From the NCBI RefSeq assembly GCF_013408655.1, contig NZ_JACCBP010000003.1, forward strand, positions 434,001-498,000: 64,000 bases of DNA, read 5' to 3'. A program made the position numbers and the translations under genes. Source of the DNA: Pigmentiphaga litoralis (GTDB lineage: Bacteria > Pseudomonadota > Gammaproteobacteria > Burkholderiales > Burkholderiaceae_B). Positions 17,265-25,770 of this stretch are shown one piece after another. A model generated the notes under the pieces. It did no database searches. It saw only the letters and a list, made by a program, of their open reading frames with translations, and was not told the origin of the DNA. Within the stretch, counting starts at the first letter, position 1; every line of letters begins with the position of its first letter.

Positions 17265-18740
17265 TCAGCCGTTGCGCATGGATGCAAGGGATTCCAGCTG
17301 CTGGGTCAGAAAGTTCTGCGTGCCCTGCATGCCCGTGACCAGTTTGTCCAGGGCGGCAAAACGGGTGCGATAGCCAGCTTCAATCTGCACCAGGCGATCC
17401 TCGAGTGATTTCTGTTGAGCCTGAAGGATCTTGGTCGTGGCCCCGAGACCGTCCACGCGTGTCTGAATGGATCCTGTCTTGTCGACCATCGTGTTGATGG
17501 CGTCAACGAACCGTTTTGACAGGCCGACGGACCCCGCTCCGTTGGGGGTATCGGCAAACAGGTTGGCCACGCCCGCAGGGTCGGCTGCCATGGCCTTGTC
17601 GAACATGGCGGCGTCGAGCTTGAGCGTGCCGTCTTTCTGGAATGCCACGCCAAGCGATCCGAACGATGTGTACGCACCGGTTGCCCCCGCGACAGGCGCA
17701 AAAAGCTGCTCGCGCAGCTTGGCTGTCACATCGCGCACGATGCTGTCGCCGGCCAGCGGGCCGTTGGATGATGAAGTCGTGCCCTTCGTGGGGCTGGGGT
17801 TGTTGACGGACAGTTGCTTGGAGGTGTTCAGAAAGGCGTTGTACGCCGTGACCAAGCCTTGCACCGATGTCTTGACGCTCGCCAGATCCTGCGACACCGT
17901 CACTTTGGTGGTGCCTGTCTTGGTCAACGTCAGGGTCAGTCCGTCGATCGCATCACTGACGATGTTGTCTGGCTTGGTGATGGCCAGACCGTCCAGAAGG
18001 ATTTTGGCGTCGCCGGCAGGCTGCAGCCGCGCCATCCCGGTCGCGGCCGAACCCTGCGTATAGGTAGGCGCCGTGCTCGGGTTGTAGTCGAACATCGACA
18101 AGGACGCGTCCGCCGGGGTCGTTCCGTCTGGCAGACCCTGGATCTGGAAAGACTTTTCGGCGCCGGTGCGGCTGCTGCTGAATACCAGGCGGGAGCCATT
18201 CCCGTCGTTCACCAGACTGGCCGTGATGCCGATGCCTGCCTTGTTGACCGCATCGCGCACGCCTGACAGGGTATTGGTCTCGCTGGTGATGGTGACGGTC
18301 TGGGTGGGCAGGTCGGCATCGGCGGTGAACGCGCCGTTCGCGACCTTGCCGAACGTGAACGACAATTGGCCCGTCGTCACCTTGGCGTCAGCCGATGTCA
18401 GCGAGCCGCTGACCGCTTTTTCCTGTTGGGCCAGTTGCAGGACTTCGAGTGATACGGAACCCTTGGCGGCCTTGTTCGTGGCCGTGACGGTGGCGATGTC
18501 CTTTTCGGAAACGGTCGCCGTGCCGCTGTTGAAGTTGGTGTCGGTCAGCTTGAGCAAGGCTTCACGGACCGACGTCAGCGATCCACTGAGCTGTCCGAGC
18601 GCGGACACCTTGGAGGTGGTCGCCGCCTCTTTCGCCTGCAGCTTGGTGAGCGGAACGGCCTCCGCGTTCATCAGGTTGGTAACGAGAGTTTCGAGGGGCA
18701 GGCCAGAGCCGGTCCCCAAATTGACGCCTACGGTTGCCAT
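17265..18740 (-). CDS. fliD: Flagellar filament cap protein FliD
   Basis: FliD forms the cap under which flagellin subunits fold at the filament tip. It has 491 residues. The N-terminus GVNLGTGSGLPLETLVTNLM followed by NAEAVPLTKLQAKEAATTSK is typical of FliD_N. The middle has the repeated Gly/Ser/Thr-rich domains, and the C-terminal FliD_C helix ends RFAALDKLVTGMQGTQNFLT and QQLESLASM. The ATG at 18740 follows a GGAATT ribosome site. It is 37 bp after flaG and shares its sigma-28 promoter. Confidence 0.96.
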   Translation of the reverse strand: MATVGVNLGTGSGLPLETLVTNLMNAEAVPLTKLQAKEAATTSKVSALGQLSGSLTSVREALLKLTDTNFNSGTATVSEKDIATVTATNKAAKGSVSLEVLQLAQQEKAVSGSLTSADAKVTTGQLSFTFGKVANGAFTADADLPTQTVTITSETNTLSGVRDAVNKAGIGITASLVNDGNGSRLVFSSSRTGAEKSFQIQGLPDGTTPADASLSMFDYNPSTAPTYTQGSAATGMARLQPAGDAKILLDGLAITKPDNIVSDAIDGLTLTLTKTGTTKVTVSQDLASVKTSVQGLVTAYNAFLNTSKQLSVNNPSPTKGTTSSSNGPLAGDSIVRDVTAKLREQLFAPVAGATGAYTSFGSLGVAFQKDGTLKLDAAMFDKAMAADPAGVANLFADTPNGAGSVGLSKRFVDAINTMVDKTGSIQTRVDGLGATTKILQAQQKSLEDRLVQIEAGYRTRFAALDKLVTGMQGTQNFLTQQLESLASMRNG

Positions 18741-18777
18741 GGTGAATTCCTTGCGGTTCGGTTGCCGTCGATTGCGT

Positions 18778-19140
18778 TCAAGCCTTGCCCTGGAGCAGCA
18801 GCCCCTTGAGCTTGTCGAGCGACCGGCTGAGTTCCAGTGCTTCGACCGACGGGATCTGACGGATCACGTCTTGTGTAGTGGTGTCCACGATCTTGACCAC
18901 GACGGTGCCGTTGTCTTCGTCGATCGAAAACAACAGATTGTTCGCAGCCATCGGGATGTACTGATTGAAGGTATCTACCGCGTCTTGCAACTGCCCGACG
19001 TCAGGCACCTGCGATGTCACTGGCAGTCCCAGATCGGGCGCCGCGTTGGCCGCCTGGATGACAACCGGGTCCGCCGCGGCAGGCCGGCTGGTGCCGGCTA
19101 TACGATTATCGACAGGGTATCCAACAGGATTGATGCTCAT
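18778..19140 (-). CDS. flaG: FlaG family flagellar protein
   Basis: A 120-residue FlaG protein. FlaG proteins influence filament length and are common just upstream of fliD in polar-flagellated bacteria and many beta-proteobacteria. The C-terminal family signature is visible: LLFSIDEDNGTVVVKIVDTT followed by QDVIRQIPSVEALELSRSL. A clear GGAG lies 6-9 bases before the ATG. It is the first gene of a flaG-fliD unit with a sigma-28 promoter at 19208-19234. Confidence 0.93.
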   Translation of the reverse strand: MSINPVGYPVDNRIAGTSRPAAADPVVIQAANAAPDLGLPVTSQVPDVGQLQDAVDTFNQYIPMAANNLLFSIDEDNGTVVVKIVDTTTQDVIRQIPSVEALELSRSLDKLKGLLLQGKA

Positions 19141-19207
19141 GTTTGCTCCGGTGCGTTGTCGTCGCGTCGGGCCTGTTCAAGATAGCCCCATCGTCGTCCA
19201 TGACTGA

Positions 19208-19234
19208 TTAACGGATCGCCATCGGAAATCTTGA
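19208..19234 (-). promoter_or_regulatory. Sigma-28 (FliA) promoter for flaG-fliD
   Basis: On the minus strand the -35 is TCAAGATT (19227-19234), the spacer is 11 bp, and the -10 is TCCGTTAA (19208-19215). The -35 matches TAAAGTTT at 6 of 8 positions and is identical to the -35 elements before motA and flgK. The flaG start is 68 bp downstream. Confidence 0.75.
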
Positions 19235-19303
19235 GCGCCGCGTGCCGGCCGAAGACTTTTGACAAAAGTCCCTAGTTGTCCTGATACCTGCTGCAACGTA
19301 ACC

Positions 19304-19337
19304 ACAACGGCCCGCATGTCGCCATGTGGGCCGTTGT
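19304..19337 (-). terminator. Hairpin terminator after flagellin gene 1
   Basis: A 15-bp stem (19304-19318 with 19323-19337, one G-T wobble) encloses a 4-base loop, just 3' of the flagellin gene whose stop is at 19391. The arm sequence ACAACGGCCCGCATG is nearly the same as in the hairpin behind flagellin gene 2, so it was probably duplicated with the gene. There is no long T-run. Confidence 0.65.
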
Positions 19338-19390
19338 GCCAGCCTCGCAACGGACCGTCGAACGCCCGGTCCGGTCAGGTCAGTTCCGAA

Positions 19391-21016
19391 TCAACCACGC
19401 AGCAGCGTCAACACGTTGTTCGGCAGCGAGTTGGCCTGGGCCAGCATCGCGGTACCCGCTTGCGACAGGATCTGCGCGCGGGTCAGCGACGCGGTTTCTG
19501 CAGCAAAGTCGGTGTCCTGGATCCGGCTGCGCGACGCAGACAGGTTCTCGGACGTCGTTTCCAGGCTCGAAACCACCGAGCTGAACCGGTTCTGGATGGC
19601 GCCCAGGTCAGCGCGGGCTTCGTTCACACTCTTGAGCGCGGCGTCCATGGCCTTGATGGCGTTATCCGCGCCGTCGACGGTCGAGATGTCCAGGTTGGCG
19701 AAGCCGGTTTGCTGCGCACCCTTGGCAAAAGCAGTGGCGCCGGCCAGGGTTTTGCTGGAGCCGATCGTGAGGCCGGTTTCGTTAGCCAGAGTCGAGTTCG
19801 TCGTGCCGTCGAGCAGTTTTGGCAGCGCAGCGGCGCCTGCTGTGATTTCGACGTCCTTCTTGTCCGAAGTCAGCTTCAGGCGACCATTGTCAACCGTCGC
19901 AGTGACAGTCGTTTCGGAGGTCTTGTTGTTGATGGCGTTTGCCAAGGCGGACAGGCGGGTTGACTCGCTGGTCGTCGCACCGATGGCTTCGATCGAGACG
20001 CCGTTCACCTTGAAGGTGTCTGCAGCGAGAGCCGCGAAGTTCTTCGAGGCGGGAGTCGCCGGCTTGGTGACGGTGGTGCCGGCGAAGGTCGAACCCGTCG
20101 TCATGAATTCCGTCTTGCCGGTGTTGGCGAAACTCAGACTCGCGATATCCGCTGGTGCGGTAGCCGCAGTGCCGTCGGCCTTCAACGCGCTAACGGTCAG
20201 ACCTGGAATGCCGGCATCATTGACCGCCTTGGCGATGTTGGTGAGCAGGGTGCCCTTGGCCAACTGCGTTTCAGTTGCGGTAGGCGTAGCCGCTGCCTTT
20301 GCGGTACTGACAGCGGCGACGTCCAATTGCATGCCGTTGACCGTAACGGTGCCGGCAGCGTAGTTCAGTGTCGTCGCCGTTCCTGCCGTAGGCGCAGTGA
20401 TATCACCAACCGAAATCACCGACTTGCCGCTGACCGCAGCGACTGATTGACCGGCTGCCGCTGTGCCTGCCACGATGGCCGACGTGTCCTTGCTGGTCCA
20501 CGAACCCAGTGCGTTCACATTGGCGTTGGCGATACCGTTGATGCTGATGGTCTGGCCTTGGTTGGCGCCGACCTGGAAGGCCTTGCTGGTGAAGCTGCCG
20601 TCGATCAGGCTCGTGCCGTTGAACGACGTGTCCTTGGCTACGCGGCCGATTTCAGACGACAGCTGTGACACCTCTTTTTGCAGCGCTGCGCGGTCGTCTG
20701 CCGAGTTGGTCGCGTTGGCGGACTGGACCGACAACTCACGAATACGCTGCAGGTTCGTACCAATCTGCGCCAGGGCGCCTTCAGCGGTCTGTGCCAGCGA
20801 GATGCCATCGTTCGAATTACGCACGGCCTGGTTCAGACCTCGTATCTGCGTGGACATGCGCTCGGAGATGGCCAGGCCGGCAGCGTCGTCTTTCGCACTG
20901 TTGATACGCAGGCCAGTCGACAGGCGTTGCAGCGAAGTCGTAGTGGCCGATTGCGACGAATTCAGATTGCGCTGAGCGTTGAGCGAAGCGATGTTGGTAT
21001 TGATGACTTGTGCCAT
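19391..21016 (-). CDS. fliC: Flagellin (first of two tandem copies, 541 aa)
   Basis: Flagellin builds the filament. The ATG at 21016 (MAQVINTNIASLNAQ) is set by a GGGAGATACGTC ribosome site and by exact match to the second copy. Residues 1 to about 190 (D0/D1) and the last about 90 are the conserved helical ends, with LSTGLRINSAKDDAAGLAIS and the C-terminal AMLAQANSLPNNVLTLLRG. The central 250 residues are Ala/Thr-rich and variable. The D1 motif LQRIRELSVQSAN resembles the TLR5-recognised site of enterobacterial flagellins. It has its own sigma-28 promoter and terminator. Compared with copy 2 the ends are nearly identical, while the middle differs and is about 25 residues longer. Confidence 0.96.
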   Translation of the reverse strand: MAQVINTNIASLNAQRNLNSSQSATTTSLQRLSTGLRINSAKDDAAGLAISERMSTQIRGLNQAVRNSNDGISLAQTAEGALAQIGTNLQRIRELSVQSANATNSADDRAALQKEVSQLSSEIGRVAKDTSFNGTSLIDGSFTSKAFQVGANQGQTISINGIANANVNALGSWTSKDTSAIVAGTAAAGQSVAAVSGKSVISVGDITAPTAGTATTLNYAAGTVTVNGMQLDVAAVSTAKAAATPTATETQLAKGTLLTNIAKAVNDAGIPGLTVSALKADGTAATAPADIASLSFANTGKTEFMTTGSTFAGTTVTKPATPASKNFAALAADTFKVNGVSIEAIGATTSESTRLSALANAINNKTSETTVTATVDNGRLKLTSDKKDVEITAGAAALPKLLDGTTNSTLANETGLTIGSSKTLAGATAFAKGAQQTGFANLDISTVDGADNAIKAMDAALKSVNEARADLGAIQNRFSSVVSSLETTSENLSASRSRIQDTDFAAETASLTRAQILSQAGTAMLAQANSLPNNVLTLLRG

Positions 21017-21123
21017 GACGTATCTCCCTGGGGGTGAGTCACATTTCAGTTGCGGGACCGATATGCCCGTTTCGTTCACCAGGACTCATCGCTGCATGTC
21101 GCGGCGCGGCCTGGATAAAGGAA

Positions 21124-21150
21124 TTAACGGGTGGCACTTTGAAAACTTGG
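21124..21150 (-). promoter_or_regulatory. Sigma-28 promoter for flagellin gene 1
   Basis: On the minus strand the -35 is CCAAGTTT (21143-21150), the spacer is 11 bp, and the -10 is CCCGTTAA (21124-21131). The ATG is about 107 bp downstream, so the mRNA has a leader of about 100 bases that is largely shared with flagellin gene 2. The 363 bp between the two flagellin genes (21017-21379) contains this promoter, the leader and the terminator of copy 2, and no gene. Confidence 0.8.
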
Positions 21151-21291
21151 ACACGGCGCGAGGCCAGTGTTTGAAAATTTTTCACGGCGTCGCGGAGATC
21201 AACGTTTGGCGCGGACCTCCAGGACAGCGAATGCACGCTACGCAATTGGCGGAAAATTCGTCAGGAGCACCTTCAATTCGTACTTTGGCTT

Positions 21292-21339
21292 GAAAACGAC
21301 AACGGCCCGCATGTTTCCATGCGGGCCGTTATCGTTTTC
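21292..21339 (-). terminator. Long hairpin terminator after flagellin gene 2
   Basis: A 22-position stem with one mismatch pairs 21292-21313 with 21318-21339 around a 4-base loop. Its arms contain AACGGCCCGCATG and a terminal GAAAACGA/TCGTTTTC. It lies between the stop of flagellin gene 2 (21380) and the promoter of gene 1 and should separate the two transcription units. The core arm is shared with the hairpin at 19304. Confidence 0.75.
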
Positions 21340-21379
21340 AGGAACGGTCGAATGCGCCGGTCCAGGAACGCTGTGTGAC

Positions 21380-22930
21380 TTATCCGCGCAGGAGCGTCAG
21401 CACGTTGTTCGGCAGCGAGTTGGCCTGGGCCAGCATCGCGGTACCAGCCTGCGACAGGATCTGCGCGCGGGTCAGCGACGCGGTTTCTGCAGCAAAGTCG
21501 GTGTCCTGGATCCGGCTGCGCGAAGCAGACAAGTTCTCGGACGTCGTTTCCAGGCTCGAAACCACCGAGCTGAAGCGGTTCTGGATCGCGCCCAGGTCAG
21601 CGCGGGACTCGTTCACGCTCTTGAGCGCGGCGTCCATCGCCAGGATGGCGTTGTCGGCGCCGTCGACGGTCGAGATGTCGAGGTTGGCGAAGCCGACTTG
21701 TGCCGTGCCCTTGGCGAAGGAGGTCGAACCAGCGATGTTCGTGCCGCCGGCAGCAGACGTACCTGCAACCAGACCGGTTTCTTTGAGCATGTCCGCGGCA
21801 GTGGCGGTACCGCCCACAACCACGTCGCCCTTGGTGGACGTCAGCTTCAGGCGACCTGCGTCGACGGTTGCCGTCACGTTGGTGTCGGCCGACAGGTTGT
21901 TGATGGCGCTGGCAACGGTGCTCAGACGCGACGCTGCGTTGCTGGTGGCGCCGATCGGGCCGATGTTCTTGCCGTTGATGGTGATGCCGCCGCCAGCGAT
22001 GGCTGCGAAATCGCTCTTGGCTGGCGTGGCTGCCTTGACGGTCAGCGTGCCGGCGAAGTTGTCACCGGTGATCGAGAACTCGCTCTTGCCCGAGTTGGAG
22101 AAGGTGATGACTTCAGCACCTGCGCCACCGGTCACGGCTGCGGTCAGGCCGGGGATACCGGCTGCACCCAGCTTGGTGTTGATTTCAGCGACCATCGCGG
22201 TACGTGCGGTGGTGTTGTCGGTGCCGGCAGTCACGGCGGCCAGGTCGATGGCGGTGCCGTTGACAGTGATCTTGCTGGCAGCGTAGTCGAACGTCGTGGC
22301 GTCGGGTGCGGTCAGTGCCGCTGCGCTCAGGGTTGCGGTGCCGCTGACAGCAGCGGTAGGCGTACCCACCGGTGCAACGCCGCCCACTGCAGCCGTCGTG
22401 TCCTTGCTGGTCCACGAACCCAGTGCGTTCACATTGGCGTTGGCGATACCGTTGATGCTGATGGTCTGGCCCTGGTTGGCGCCGACCTGGAAGGCCTTGC
22501 TGGTGAAGCTGCCGTCAATCAGGCTCGTGCCGTTGAACGACGTGTCCTTGGCCACGCGGCCGATTTCGGAGGACAGCTGGGCAACTTCCTTCTGCAGTGC
22601 GGCGCGGTCGTCTGCCGAGTTCGTCGCGTTGGCGGACTGAACCGACAGTTCACGAATACGTTGCAGGTTGGTGCCGATCTGCTGCAGGGCGCCTTCAGCG
22701 GTCTGGGCCAGCGAGATACCGTCGTTCGAGTTGCGAACGGCTTGATTCAGACCCTTGATCTGCGTGGACATACGCTCGGAGATGGCCAGGCCGGCTGCGT
22801 CGTCTTTCGCGCTGTTGATGCGCAGGCCGGTCGACAGGCGTTGCAGCGAAGTCGTGGTGGCCGATTGCGACGAGTTCAGATTGCGCTGAGCATTGAGCGA
22901 AGCGATGTTGGTATTGATGACTTGTGCCAT
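21380..22930 (-). CDS. Flagellin (second of two tandem copies, 516 aa)
   Basis: A second complete flagellin. The first about 190 residues differ from copy 1 at only a few places (for example IKGLNQ against IRGLNQ, and EGALQQ against EGALAQ), and the last about 90 residues are also nearly the same. The central D2/D3-like region is different in sequence (SWTSKDTTAAVGGVAPVG and onward). The ribosome site GGGAGATACGTC and the leader are shared with copy 1. A sigma-28 promoter with a perfect TAAAGTTT -35 lies upstream, so this copy may be the stronger expressed one. Both copies are intact, so either or both could form the filament. Confidence 0.96.
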   Translation of the reverse strand: MAQVINTNIASLNAQRNLNSSQSATTTSLQRLSTGLRINSAKDDAAGLAISERMSTQIKGLNQAVRNSNDGISLAQTAEGALQQIGTNLQRIRELSVQSANATNSADDRAALQKEVAQLSSEIGRVAKDTSFNGTSLIDGSFTSKAFQVGANQGQTISINGIANANVNALGSWTSKDTTAAVGGVAPVGTPTAAVSGTATLSAAALTAPDATTFDYAASKITVNGTAIDLAAVTAGTDNTTARTAMVAEINTKLGAAGIPGLTAAVTGGAGAEVITFSNSGKSEFSITGDNFAGTLTVKAATPAKSDFAAIAGGGITINGKNIGPIGATSNAASRLSTVASAINNLSADTNVTATVDAGRLKLTSTKGDVVVGGTATAADMLKETGLVAGTSAAGGTNIAGSTSFAKGTAQVGFANLDISTVDGADNAILAMDAALKSVNESRADLGAIQNRFSSVVSSLETTSENLSASRSRIQDTDFAAETASLTRAQILSQAGTAMLAQANSLPNNVLTLLRG

Positions 22931-23072
22931 GACGTATCTCCCTGGGGGTTAGTCATATTTCAGTTTCGGGCGTGTGTGCCCACTTTATGCATCCGTTGCG
23001 TGGAAGCACCCACTTAACGATTTGCCCTTTTGGCCAGCGGATCTGCGAAGTGTCGCGGCCTGGATGATGCAA

Positions 23073-23099
23073 TTAACGGGGGGGCGATTTGAAACTTTA
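23073..23099 (-). promoter_or_regulatory. Sigma-28 promoter for flagellin gene 2
   Basis: On the minus strand the -35 is TAAAGTTT (23092-23099), exactly the consensus, the spacer is 11 bp, and the -10 is CCCGTTAA (23073-23080). The ATG is about 143 bp downstream. The gene-free 343 bp from 22931 to 23273 holds the leader, this promoter, an A/T-rich block at 23110-23150 and the terminator of the PAS kinase gene. Confidence 0.88.
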
Positions 23100-23198
23100 G
23101 GCGGCGAGCGAATTTAAACTGATAAAAAAGCCCTAAAGTTTTTTGAATTCGTGCAGATCACGGCCTGGCGCGGGTTTCAAGGCGATGAATACACACGC

Positions 23199-23220
23199 AA
23201 AAAAAGACGACCGTGTCGTC
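23199..23220 (-). terminator. Intrinsic terminator of the PAS kinase gene
   Basis: Read on the minus strand, a GACGAC/GTCGTC stem with a 3-base loop (23206-23220) is followed directly by seven T (23199-23205). It lies 54 bp after the kinase stop at 23274 and isolates that gene from the flagellin promoter. Confidence 0.8.
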
Positions 23221-23273
23221 AGGCGCGCCACATTGCGTGGCGGCAGCGCGTCAATCAGGGGAAATGTCGCCGG

Positions 23274-24434
23274 TCAGTCGGGCGTATCGAGCGTGAAATA
23301 GAAGGTGGCGCCCAATCCAGGCGCGCTTTCAGCCCAGACCTGTCCGCCATGGCGTCCAATGACCCGTTTCACAGTCGCCAGGCCAATGCCCGTACCCGGA
23401 AATTCCGCTTCGCGATGGAAGCGCTGGAAGGCACCGAACATGCGGTCAGCGTGCTTCATGTCGAAACCCGCACCGTTGTCGCGGACGAAATACACCGGAA
23501 AGGTCCCGCGAACGAAACAGCCGAACTGGATTCTGGGATGGTCGACCCGACCCGTGAATTTCCAGGCGTTGCTGAGAAGATTCACCAGCGCCGCGCGCAT
23601 CAGACCAGGATCGCAGTCCGCATAGGTCGGATTTGGCAAAACGATCTTGACCTGGCGGCCTGGGTCCTGCGCGGCAAGTCCGCTCAGTATTTCCTCGACC
23701 ATTTGCGTCAGGTCCACCTGCGCCCGAAGCAGCCCGCCCTGGTTGACGCGAGCCAGTTGCAGCAGGTCGCCAATCAGGCCATTCATTCTTTCTGCGTTGG
23801 ACGCGATCTGCTGCACATATTCACTTCCGGTCGGTCCCAGCTGGTCGGCGAAGTTTTCTTGCAGCAGGCCAAGAAACCCGCCGATATTGCTCAGGGGCGC
23901 TCGCAGGTCGTGGGACACCGAATAGGAAAAGGCTTCCAGTTCTTCATTCGTGACGCTTAATTGCTGCGTGCGCTGGGCGACACGCTTTTCCAGCCCTTCC
24001 TGAACGCGGCGCGCGGATTCCTGTTGCTCCATATGCTGCGTCACGTCTTGTGCGTAGCCGGCAACGCCCATGGGTTCGCCCGTCTCGTCAAGCAGGCAAT
24101 TCATGTGGATTTCAAACCACCGTGGCTCGCCCCGCACTGGCCATATCTGTTCAAATCGTTTTGGCGCGCGATTTTCAAGCAACTGCTTATGTCGCAATGC
24201 ATACAGTCGGGCGAGGGCAGGGGGCATCACCTCGTCGACTGACCGCCCGATACACTCGTCCGCAGTACGTCCCACCAGTTTGGCGTACGTGTCCGTGACG
24301 TAGCTGTAGCGACCTGACAGATCAACGATCCAGGTGGCTGCAGGCATCGATTTGAAGAGGGCTTCAAGCATGCCTTGCTTCATTTCCGGTGGGGCAGAGG
24401 ATTCAGCCGCAAGCGGCCGGGCGAGTTCCCGCAT
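23274..24434 (-). CDS. Cytoplasmic PAS-domain sensor histidine kinase
   Basis: The ATG at 24434 gives 386 residues; an upstream TTG at 24458 is also in frame, and neither has a good ribosome site. There is no membrane segment. A PAS domain spans about 25-140 (MPAATWIVDLSGRYSYVTDT, IGRSVDEVMP), followed by a short coiled coil. HisKA is next, with the phospho-accepting His in FSYSVSHDLRAPLSNIGGFL, and then an ATPase domain with LLSNAWKFTGR, DNGAGFD and GTGIGLATVKRV. The SVSHDLRAPL form is typical of phytochrome-like and PAS orphan kinases. No response regulator is adjacent. It sits between the flagellins and flhDC and is divergent from flhD, so a role in controlling motility is possible but unproven. 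Confidence 0.9.
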   Translation of the reverse strand: MRELARPLAAESSAPPEMKQGMLEALFKSMPAATWIVDLSGRYSYVTDTYAKLVGRTADECIGRSVDEVMPPALARLYALRHKQLLENRAPKRFEQIWPVRGEPRWFEIHMNCLLDETGEPMGVAGYAQDVTQHMEQQESARRVQEGLEKRVAQRTQQLSVTNEELEAFSYSVSHDLRAPLSNIGGFLGLLQENFADQLGPTGSEYVQQIASNAERMNGLIGDLLQLARVNQGGLLRAQVDLTQMVEEILSGLAAQDPGRQVKIVLPNPTYADCDPGLMRAALVNLLSNAWKFTGRVDHPRIQFGCFVRGTFPVYFVRDNGAGFDMKHADRMFGAFQRFHREAEFPGTGIGLATVKRVIGRHGGQVWAESAPGLGATFYFTLDTPD

Positions 24435-24655
24435 TGAATTCGTATTCAAATGAAACAAGTGAAACTGATTGTGTCGGATTAATTCCTACACCACCAGACT
24501 AATTAGGTAGACGTAAGGAGTATCCCTCTTCTACTTCAGGGAATTGTGGTTCGAGCTGATAATTTGCTCTATGTCCACCGCTCCAGTTTGGATGGTAGCG
24601 CAGTGGCGTAAGCCGCAGTACTAGTTGTGATGGACATTTCCATCAAGGGAACACG

Positions 24656-25033
24656 ATGAACGCCAGTTTTGAAATCGCCGATGCTGTCAGCCTCAACGCT
24701 GGCGCTGCGCCGGAGTCTTCCGCGATGTCGCGATTGAATGCCGAAATTCGTGATGCCAATCTGACATATCTGTTGCTTGCACAACAAATGCTGCGCATTG
24801 ATCGGGCCGAAGCGCTGTTTCGTTTGGGCCTTTCGTCCGAAGTGGGCGACCTCGTCGAATCACTGACAACCGCCCAATTGATCAAAATCGCGTCGACCAC
24901 CATGTTGCTCGCCCGATTCCGTTTTGACGACTCCCTGGTCTGGAATCTCCTGGCCACGCCAAAACGCGATGATGCCCCCTCGCGCATGCATGCCGCCATC
25001 CTGATGGCGAGCCGTACGGCAGCCGCGGCCTGA
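24656..25033 (+). CDS. flhD: Flagellar transcriptional regulator FlhD
   Basis: FlhD forms the FlhD4C2 complex that activates class II flagellar promoters with sigma-70. It has 125 residues, slightly longer than the enteric 116-119. The core shows IRDANLTYLLLAQQMLRIDR, then AEALFRLGLSSEVGDLVESL and LTTAQLIKIASTTMLLARFR, the standard FlhD helices. An AAGGGA ribosome site precedes the ATG. The 221 bp upstream, shared with the divergent PAS kinase, should carry the master promoter; I could not assign its elements with confidence. Confidence 0.95.
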   Translation: MNASFEIADAVSLNAGAAPESSAMSRLNAEIRDANLTYLLLAQQMLRIDRAEALFRLGLSSEVGDLVESLTTAQLIKIASTTMLLARFRFDDSLVWNLLATPKRDDAPSRMHAAILMASRTAAAA

Positions 25034-25097
25034 TCCGCGTCGACTGCATGGCGCCATTTAACCGCGCCATCCCTCTTTTCGTAAGTCAGGATCTGCC

Positions 25098-25655
25098 ATG
25101 ACTCGCGCTAAAAGCGTCTTGTCCGAAGCTCGCCAGATCGAGATCGCGTGCGAGCTTATCCAGCTCGACGCGCGTCTTCAGGTGCTGGAGTCCGAAGTGA
25201 CGCTGTCTCGAGAGCGTCTCCTCCGCCTTTATCGGGAGATCAAAGGCAAATCGCCTCCAAAGGGCATGCTGCCTTTTTCCACCGACTGGTTCATGACCTG
25301 GCAGCCAAACATCCATGCCTCGTTGTTCATGAACATCTACAAGCATCAGTGCGGTCTCCCCGAGCTGACGCCGGTGGAATCCCTGATCCGTGCCTATCGC
25401 CTATACCGCGAGCAAGTGGTGCAGCTCGGCATGCCGGAAGTCCTGTCGATCACTCGCGCCTGGCGCCTGACCCGCTTCTTTGACGCCGGAATGCTGGGCA
25501 TGACGCGCTGCACCAGCTGCAGCGGTGAATTCGTCACGCATAGCTTCGAACTCGCGCACCAGTATGTGTGCGGCCTGTGCCATATGCCATCGCGTGCGGG
25601 GAAGACGCGGCAGGCGGGCACCTTGTCCGACGCCGACGTGTCGGTCGAAGCGTAG
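25098..25655 (+). CDS. flhC: Flagellar transcriptional regulator FlhC
   Basis: FlhC is the DNA-binding partner of FlhD. It has 185 residues. The N-terminal half is helical (ARQIEIACELIQLDARLQVL). The four zinc-binding cysteines are present at 138, 141, 158 and 161 (CTSC and CGLC), one residue off the E. coli numbering. The middle contains LPFSTDWFMTWQPNIHASLF, a family signature. It lies 64 bp after flhD, in the standard operon. Confidence 0.96.
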   Translation: MTRAKSVLSEARQIEIACELIQLDARLQVLESEVTLSRERLLRLYREIKGKSPPKGMLPFSTDWFMTWQPNIHASLFMNIYKHQCGLPELTPVESLIRAYRLYREQVVQLGMPEVLSITRAWRLTRFFDAGMLGMTRCTSCSGEFVTHSFELAHQYVCGLCHMPSRAGKTRQAGTLSDADVSVEA

Positions 25656-25688
25656 GGCGTCAATTACGCGAATTTGCGTGTAACGCAC

Positions 25689-25715
25689 TCAAGATTCCTG
25701 TCAGCCTGCCGAAAA
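25689..25715 (+). promoter_or_regulatory. Sigma-28 promoter for motA-motB-che operon
   Basis: The -35 is TCAAGATT (25689-25696), the spacer is 11 bp, and the -10 is GCCGAAAA (25708-25715), 7 of 8 to GCCGATAA. The motA ATG is 55 bp downstream after a TAGGAG ribosome site. It fits the class III timing of stator and chemotaxis genes. Confidence 0.8.
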
Positions 25716-25770
25716 CGGGACTAGGACTTCGCGCGGATTGTGGCGAAGGGATTTTTAGGAGTGCGAGCGC

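Noticed and set aside
21167..23017. 616-codon plus-strand frame across flagellin gene 2
   Set aside because: It is the mirror of a highly biased flagellin gene and reads through promoter and terminator. The product is Gly/Arg/Cys-rich and unlike any family.
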